The notes under the pieces are model-generated. The model did no database searches and had not been told where the DNA came from. It was given only the letters and a program-made list of their open reading frames with translations. DNA of 64,000 nucleotides. Source: Molanna angustata (taxonomy: Eukaryota; Arthropoda; Insecta; Trichoptera; Molannidae). Position 1 is the first letter of the stretch; the number at the start of each line of letters is the position of its first letter. Made by a program: the position numbers and the translations under genes. Shown piece after piece: positions 58,660-64,000 of this stretch. The stretch lies in NCBI GenBank assembly GCA_963576475.1, contig OY754964.1:49437473-49501472 (forward strand). The letters run 5' to 3'.

Positions 58660-59018
58660 TTTCGTTCATTTTTTTTATTTTAATTTTTTATTTATTTTAT
58701 ATATATAGAAATAAAATATAACAATTTACAATACTTATAATAGCATACACAAAAATATTTTATTCATATTACCCCCCAAAAAGAGCTTATACTCGTGGTT
58801 TGGGGGGGATTCCTATATAAACCAAAAATTAATCTTCATTATCATAATTCATCAAAAACCAATAATATACACAATATCAAAAGAAAAAAAAGAACAGAAA
58901 AAAACATGCAATTAAAATACATGAAATATTAAATAATTCCATTAAGAAGTTATAAAATTAAAAGAGACTTAACCGTTATTTACCGTTCAGCTCATTAAAC
59001 CATTTAACACCTTGGTAT
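58660..59018 (-). pseudogene. Older non-LTR retrotransposon, ORF end and 3' UTR (downstream half of split copy)
   Basis: Continuation of the 60387-60810 element beyond the insertion. A short coding end (GVKWFNELNGK, then stop) is followed by an AT-rich 3' UTR containing a C-rich run near 58775-58810. It ends in an A-rich tail on the minus strand near 58665-58700. Confidence 0.6.
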
Positions 59019-59032
59019 GTATAATGGAGCTG
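59019..59032. repeat. 14-bp target-site duplication, left copy
   Basis: GTATAATGGAGCTG, identical to 60373-60386. It borders the rearranged LINE insertion and lies within the reading frame of the older minus-strand LINE that was hit. Confidence 0.85.
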
Positions 59033-59484
59033 CTTTGTCTTTCATATGGGCAATGGCACGTTTAAGCTCGTCAGTATCAAATGGGCTGCTTAAAATACTA
59101 ATTTCATTTTCTGTATCTCTTTGGATTTTGATCTTTGTCTGGCTCGGTGTTTTTCCGTTTAGGAGTAGGTGGTGCGCTACTTGGTCTGGTGTTACTTGGT
59201 TCAGACCTAGGGTTGGTGCTTGTGGATCATTATTAAGGTTTTTGATCAGTTTCCATGCACGCCTACTGTTTTGCTTCATGTCCAAGTAGGATACTAATTT
59301 ACACCATCTATTTGTTCTTGATTGAGAGACAGCTTGCATTACCCTTTCCCCGGCTTGGATGGTCTCCTCGGAGAATGGATCTTCTGTGTATAGTTTCTGG
59401 TACCTCTCCAGTATTGACTTAGAGTCCTCGTTAATACCCTGAAGCCAAATCCAGCGAAGACTCAAGTCTGTGCCTTCCACCTCA
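59033..59484 (-). pseudogene. Non-LTR retrotransposon fragment, inverted 5' segment (linker before reverse transcriptase)
   Basis: Open minus-strand frame of about 150 residues. It contains NSRRAWKLIKNLNND near its middle and DELKRAIAHMKDKAA near its end, typical of the linker between endonuclease and reverse transcriptase in Jockey-like LINE ORF2 proteins. The frame is uninterrupted, so the copy is young. It abuts, in opposite orientation, the C-terminal part of a LINE ORF2 beginning near 59485, and its outer end coincides with the 14-bp duplication at 59019-59032. It is best explained as the inverted 5' part of a single insertion. Confidence 0.8.
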
Positions 59485-60372
59485 GAAATAGGGATGCGGG
59501 AAGAAAGCTAAGAGTATGGTGGCAGGGTCAGGAACTGGAACACAGGGACGCACCAAAATATTTGGGTGTTCGACTGGACCGATCCTTGACTTTTAGGAGG
59601 CATTGTGAAGAGGTCGAGAAGAAGGTATGTGCCAGAAACAACATCATAAGAAAGCTTACCAGCACAAAGTGGGGAGCCCAACCCCATGTCCTAAGAACCT
59701 CGGCACTGGCACTGTGTTTCTCCGCTGCTGAATATGCTGCACCAGTATGGTACAACTCATCACACACAAAAAGGGTAGATGTGGCAATTAATGAAACAGC
59801 CAGATTAATATCTGGTTGCCTAAAACCGACCCCCACTAAAGAACTCTATCCAATAGTGGGTATTGCCCCCCCTACGATCAGACGGCGTGTTGCAGCAGAA
59901 GTCGAACGGAGCAAGCAGAAAACTGACCCTAGACATCCAATGTATGGCTCACAGCCGCATCAGTGCAGACTCAAGTCCAGAAGAAGCTTCCTGGAGATGA
60001 CCGCCCCTATAGTTGGCCTCCCCGAGGCCCGAAGGCTGTCACTGTGGCGTGATAGTGTCAAACGCACGCAGCTACCACCCGCGGAGGACGTGTCAGTGGG
60101 ACACAACCTGCCTTATCCAACATGGAGAGCGCTCAATAGGCTCAGAAGGGGTGTCTCCTGCTGTTACAGTGACCTCAAGAAATGGGGTTACAGAGAGGAA
60201 GACATCTGCGAGTGTGGCGCCAGACAGGACAACGTGCACCTACTGTCATGTCCCATGATAGGAGCGACATGCACGCACCGAGACACAGTGATAGCAAACA
60301 CTAGTGGAATCCGAGTGGCTGAATATTGGGGGCTACGAATATGATGGTGTTCCGGACACGGAAAGTAAGTAA
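59485..60372 (+). pseudogene. Non-LTR retrotransposon ORF2 C-terminal segment and short 3' end
   Basis: Open + frame of at least 260 residues ending with TGA at 60344. It starts with PKYLGVRLDRSLTF, the segment just after the reverse-transcriptase core in Jockey-like LINEs. It continues through a YAAPVWYNSSH motif and ends in a cysteine-containing region (CECGARQDNVHLLSC). The catalytic palm is missing between this piece and the inverted piece next to it. The 3' UTR is only about 28 bases and ends in AAGTAAGTAA. No stops or frameshifts are seen. The 3' end is bordered by the second copy of the 14-bp target duplication. Confidence 0.85.
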
Positions 60373-60386
60373 GTATAATGGAGCTG
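60373..60386. repeat. 14-bp target-site duplication, right copy
   Basis: GTATAATGGAGCTG, identical to 59019-59032. Together they define an insertion of 1340 bp (59033-60372). Confidence 0.85.
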
Positions 60387-60810
60387 GCCCGTAGTCGTTT
60401 TTAATAATGGTATATCAATTTTGGTCTCTCTTATTGGATGTTTTCTTGAATTAGAGGTTGGATATAAATTACTTGTGAAATGAAAAGTGAATTTATGTTG
60501 AGAACATAAAAATCCTGATAAAGTTGGTTTGTTGGATAATCAAAAGGTTTCTTAAGGATGATTTTAATAATGGTGTTTTGGATTATTTGTAAAGGCTTTA
60601 AATTAGTTTTGAAAGCTGCACCCCATCCTATAATCCCATATTGTAATATAGGTTGTGCAAATGCAAAATAAATCTGTTTTAATGTTTTTATTGGAAACAT
60701 TCGTCGTAATTTAATGAATACATAATATAATTTTCTTATTCTAATGACTATTAAATTTATTTGTTCTTTCCATTTAATGTTGTTGTCGATCATGATACCA
60801 AGATATTTTA
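60387..60810 (-). pseudogene. Older non-LTR retrotransposon, C-terminal ORF2 part (upstream half of split copy)
   Basis: Minus-strand frame of about 120 residues containing NNIKWKEQINLI, IRKLYYVFIKLRRMF, and QPILQYGIIGWG. This is the post-palm region of a LINE reverse transcriptase in which the thumb follows an L-x-Y-G-x-x-x-W motif. The frame continues across the inserted LINE into 58660-59018, so the two pieces are one element divided by the 1340-bp insertion. Truncated at its 5' end near 60800. Confidence 0.75.
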
Positions 60811-60837
60811 ACTTTTTGTGCGGTTTAATTCAGTGCA

Positions 60838-60915
60838 TTTATTCGGTGCATTTATTTATTTAATCAATTTATGTACATACAACAAAGATGGGTTTATTGA
60901 AATAAAGCAATCTCC
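60838..60915 (-). mobile_element. LINE 3' end fragment
   Basis: Minus strand. TTTATTTATTTAAT, then TTTATGTACATACAAC and GGGTTTATTGAAATAAAGCA. A decayed copy of the same 3' end. Confidence 0.5.
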
Positions 60916-61096
60916 TCTTATACATAATTTCCATGGCCAGAGATTTATCTTTAGAATAAATGGAAACGTGTCGATTAATTTGGTTTTAATATCAACAATA
61001 AGTTTGAAGAATTGAATATTTTCTGGATTATAGAAAAAAATATCTGGATAATACTTATAGAAAAAAATATTTGGATAATATAGAAAAAATACTTAC

Positions 61097-61210
61097 CATA
61101 TAGACTTTTTTCTTACAGGAGTATGGCTCCAACCAACAAGAACCAGGTGTGCACTCCAGAGTGGAATAATATCGAGGGAAGCTCGAGTGTCCCAAGTCCA
61201 GTACTTTCGT
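61097..61210 (-). CDS. PTTH/Trunk-family Torso ligand, exon with central three cysteines
   Basis: A 38-codon, phase-0 exon bounded by a strong acceptor (TCTATTTCAG) and a consensus donor (GTAAGT). It encodes VLDLGHSSFPRYYSTLEC followed by TPGSCWLEPYSCKKKVYM. The DLG....PRY block before the third cysteine and the C-K-x-x-x-Y block before the next hydrophobic strand are hallmarks of PTTH/Trunk knots. The spacing between the third and fourth cysteines is short (four residues). The exon is too short to stand out as an open frame and was found by looking for splice-bounded coding sequence between its neighbours. The intron to the previous exon is about 1.35 kb and contains a degraded repeat; that to the next exon is about 3.4 kb and contains nested LINEs. 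Confidence 0.82.
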
Positions 61211-61529
61211 CTGAAATAGAGACAAAGTTATAAACTAAATAGGTACCTAATTATGATATCAATTTGATCAAATAAATTTTATCGAATATTGATGAGTAGG
61301 TACAAAAAGACCATAAGTTAGTCGTGGCATTAGTCTTGCACATCCGGACCTAGCAATGATCTTAGATATGGTGCAATTAAAAAAATGTATTCATATTTCT
61401 GTAAAAGAGCAATTAAAAATAAAAAGATCGAATATATACACTTATTTACTAAAAATAAAATAAATTTAAATTATATTTTACAATACCACTTAATTTTTTC
61501 ATTTTAAACTTGAGAAATTAGTTACGAGT

Positions 61530-62330
61530 ACTGAAATGGAGACCATGGGATATGAAAAGGGGAATATCTGTCCTCAGAAAAGATGGGCCTATGATATTGG
61601 CGCGCGTCGCTGCAAATGGATGGGTGCAAAAAGTCTAAAGAAGCGACGAGTGCAAATATTTAGAAGAGACCATCGTACTACATACAAAGACCAACACTAC
61701 ATGGGGCTAGGTTGTGGCCATAGAGGCCTAGCCAGTAAAGTTGGAGGTGGCCGCAGCCCCATCCTAGGATTCTGGGCAAAAGGTCGGTGCCCCTTCAATT
61801 CTTACATATGGAAGATCAGGGTAGACGTCTTAATATCTCGCTCAGCGGTGACTCTCCACACGCGGCGAGGATCATTAACTGAGCGTGGAAATCGAAGAAC
61901 TGAAAGTACTGTTCACGTGGTGTGGTACCTGTGAATCGCCAATACCAGTACTAAGGGGTGAAGGAGCCCCCCGGCAGGATTGGTGGGCACGACCCACTCG
62001 GCGGTAGCCCGCCATGATGATGAGACAGGTGTAGCGGACGCTGCGCCTGGTATGGAAATCGAAAAACTGAAAGTAGGTACTACAAGCTTGGCGAAAGCTC
62101 CCTATGATATTTTAGTGTTACCGTGACACTGTTGGGAGGGTAACCCTCGCCATGATTGAAGGGCCTTCACGTTGATGGTTAGACTCTTAGTGGTAGTGGT
62201 ATGAAATATGCATGATAGTAGTTTCTGGTTTTGTCTGACGAGCAGCCGCTTCGGGGGAAAACAGAACTACTTAGTTCTATAACGATTCCTATGGAGTGGG
62301 GTAGGAGACTGCGTTATTCCTTACTACATA
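61530..62330 (+). repeat. Interspersed repeat E, copy 2, with a coding-like upstream part
   Basis: 61850-62330 matches repeat E (GTGGTAGTGGTATGAAATAT, ACGAGCAGCCGCTTCGGGGG, GGGGTAGGAGACTGCG). The upstream 61536-61934 frame of 132 residues (KRWAYDIGARRCKWMG near its start) weakly resembles the RRW-x-DD-x-x-x-x-x-x-RW tail of LINE ORF2 proteins. The whole is probably one LINE 3' end. It lies in the intron between the first two visible Torso-ligand exons. Confidence 0.5.
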
Positions 62331-62560
62331 CAGCATTGGAGAGATAGCTGAAGGAAAAAAAGATTAATCTAGATCTTGAAATGATACGTGCTGATTTGCT
62401 CATCACTATAGTCACGGATGTTGCAAGGAAAACACGGTCATTAATTTATTTTATAGTTTAATTTTTGTCTAATACTGATTTGTATAATATAAATAAAATA
62501 TAAATTAAAACTTTCGTGCATAATTTTTAGTTGTGTATACATAATTTTAATAATTGTTAC

Positions 62561-62677
62561 CGTATGTTCACAAGCACAGTTGGCACGCTTCGAATTAAGA
62601 AAATCTGATCTTGATAATATCTGTGTTCCTGGTTCCGCTGGATTATATACGGGATAGTTGCTTCCTAGTCCAGTCAT
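62561..62677 (-). CDS. PTTH/Trunk-family Torso ligand, internal exon carrying the first CxC
   Basis: First visible exon of a minus-strand secreted cystine-knot ligand gene. It is bounded by an acceptor (...TATTGCAG) just above 62677 and a donor (GTAACA) just below 62561, and encodes 39 residues in phase 0. Its C-terminal part ends ...NSKRANCACEHT: a possible dibasic KR processing point, then the C-x-C that opens the mature domain in prothoracicotropic hormone and Trunk. The methionine at the exon start is probably not the initiator, because no signal peptide follows; the signal-peptide exon must lie at higher coordinates. Together with 61097-61210 and 57543-57674 it gives 120 residues with seven cysteines spaced CxC, C, C, C, CxC, the known PTTH arrangement. 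Torso receptor ligands of this family control ecdysone timing (PTTH) and embryonic terminal patterning (Trunk). The loops differ enough from lepidopteran PTTH as I know it that Trunk is my preferred paralogue. Confidence 0.82.
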
Positions 62678-63084
62678 CTGCAATATTATACAGTTTGTTT
62701 TTATATATATAATAACATGTAGCTACTTATTATTATATATCAAATTGCACATACAGTTTACATTAGGACATATTATCAAATTGCACATACAACAAATGGG
62801 AATCACTAAAATCTCCAGTACATAGTTAATGTGCCTACATTTTTTTATTCTAAATGCATTTTTATGAAGTAAATATATATTTCTAATAAATAATTTATAT
62901 TGCAAATATTGTAAATAAAAAATATGCAATTAAAACAATTTTCCAGAGCGTTTTGACAGAAGAAATGAACGGATGTAAGAAAACTACTCAGCTTTAAATT
63001 AATGATAAAAACAACTTTACAAAACATTACAAATAATCAAGGCAATACTTGAAAAATACTAATAAGTCATCTCAATATGTGAAA

Positions 63085-63990
63085 TAGTGTTACATGTATG
63101 CCCAGAATGCTTAGGCAATATAAAAAAGAAGAATGCAATACTATTAATTGATGATAAAGTGGTGATTGCTGAATGCGCGGATGAGTTACAGTATTTAGTG
63201 AATAATGTGTATGAAGGATGCCTGCAGAATGGACTGAGAATGAATATGAGTAAATCTAAGATATTGGTATTCGAAAAAACTGAAAGTATAACTCCGTGTA
63301 GAATAAAAATAGAGAAGGAATGGCTAGAACAAGTAGAGGAATATTTATACTTGGGGAGTATGTTTGAACGGAATGGAAGACCTGATAAAGACATTGAAAG
63401 AAGAGTTATGGCACGTAATAGAATAAATGGAGCTCTCAGACCAGTAATGTCCGATCCAAGCATCTCAAAGGAAGCCAAAATTCCCGTACATAATGCAATT
63501 GTAGTGCCCACTTTGATGTATGCCAGTGAAACATGGACGTGGCAAAAGACGCATGAAAGTAGAATAAATGCTGTGGAAATGAGATCACTAAGAAGAGTAT
63601 GTAAAAGAACGATATATGATAGAATAAAAAATGAGGACATAAGGAGGAAATGCAAGATGAAGAAGAGTTTTATAAGTAAAATGAAAATGAATTCCTTGAG
63701 GTGGTTTGGTCATATTGAAAGAATGAATGATGAACGGCTGACCAAAAAATATACATGGGTGTAAGAGATGGAGTGAATAGCAGGGACCGCCCCAGAAAGG
63801 GATGGCAAGACCATGTGAATGATGTTTTGAAAGAAGGAAATATAAGAAGCTTGAATAATCGACGAGCATGTATGAATGGATGCATGGATGTAAAGGAAGC
63901 TAAGAATGTGTGCAAAAATAGAGGAGTATGGCGCTCGATTCTCTCTGTTTACCCCGTAAGGCATATGGCGTGATGGTATGTATGTATGCA
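63085..63990 (+). pseudogene. RTE-like LINE, C-terminal half of reverse transcriptase with one frameshift
   Basis: The frame from 63087 contains a degenerate LIDDKVVIAE version of the Y/F-ADD catalytic box, then LRMNMSKSKILVFE, EYLYLGSMFERNG, LMYASETWTW, SLRRVCKRTIYDRIKNEDI and SLRWFGHIERMNDERLTKK. One base appears lost near 63748; the frame resumes at 63755 with RPRKGWQDHVNDVLKEG and ends RHMA at 63973. The 3' end is GGCGTGATGG followed by (TATG)n. This is the most complete member of a family with at least seven shorter fragments in the window. The clade name RTE-like rests on the C-terminal GHIERM-type motif and is tentative. Confidence 0.85.
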
Positions 63991-64000
63991 ATACTCTTAA

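Larger units (their letters stand above)
57675..61096 (-). other. Last intron of the Torso-ligand gene, filled with LINE insertions
   Basis: Intron of about 3.4 kb with GTAAGT donor and TTCCAG acceptor. It contains a LINE 3' fragment on the + strand next to the acceptor, a SINE-like repeat, and an older minus-strand LINE interrupted by a younger rearranged LINE, all described separately. No further host exon was recognised inside it. Confidence 0.7.

Noticed and set aside
62845..63027. Minus-strand frame starting MFCKVVFIINLKL as a possible signal-peptide exon of the Torso-ligand gene
   Set aside because: The hydrophobic start is weak, the frame is AT-driven and no good donor joins it in phase to 62677; not supported.

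Overview
This is a eukaryotic, AT-rich, repeat-dense window that looks like an insect genome, most probably a moth or butterfly. It has spliced genes with GT-AG introns, several tRNA-derived SINE families with A-box and B-box promoters, many 5'-truncated non-LTR retrotransposons, MITEs with terminal inverted repeats, and a gene resembling the insect Torso ligands (PTTH/Trunk). I see no bacterial operons, no genuine tRNA or rRNA genes and no CRISPR array. The species cannot be named from the sequence.

Two host genes are supported. On the + strand, 8283-8673 is the first coding exon of a TGF-beta superfamily proprotein. It carries a signal peptide, a CxxC motif and the start of the latency propeptide, and is most like myoglianin/GDF8/GDF11. 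Its later exons were not found. On the - strand, three phase-0 exons (62561-62677, 61097-61210, 57543-57674) encode the C-terminal 120 residues of a secreted seven-cysteine cystine-knot ligand of the PTTH/Trunk family. Its 5' exon(s) lie upstream, probably beyond the window edge. If both assignments hold, a TGF-beta ligand and a Torso-type ligand lie about 49 kb apart in convergent orientation.

The rest is mobile-element sediment. 1-6.5 kb: SINE copies, an RTE-like LINE nested in an older TIR element, hairpin elements. 8.7-9.0 kb: a 32-bp minisatellite in the TGF-beta intron. 11-18 kb: LINE fragments. 18.7-20.4 kb: a 22-bp minisatellite, a long palindrome, and a 25-bp minisatellite split by a hAT-like element with an 8-bp target duplication. 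25-28.1 kb: three near-identical 1.03-kb (CA)n-containing elements in tandem, with a fourth at 31.8-32.85 kb followed by an eight-copy 88-bp minisatellite. 28.9-29.9 kb: a long foldback element with a nested insertion. 33.8-47 kb: palindromic MITEs, SINEs and a LINE 3' half. 47-57 kb: LINE tails, SINEs and a TA-type MITE. 57.7-60.8 kb, inside the last intron of the Torso-ligand gene: an old LINE split by a younger LINE copy whose 5' part is inverted, flanked by a 14-bp target duplication. The window ends in an RTE-like LINE 3' half with one frameshift.

Repeat boundaries are read by eye from internal comparison of copies and are approximate unless a target duplication or terminal repeat fixes them. 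Gene family names rest on motif recognition, not on a database search.
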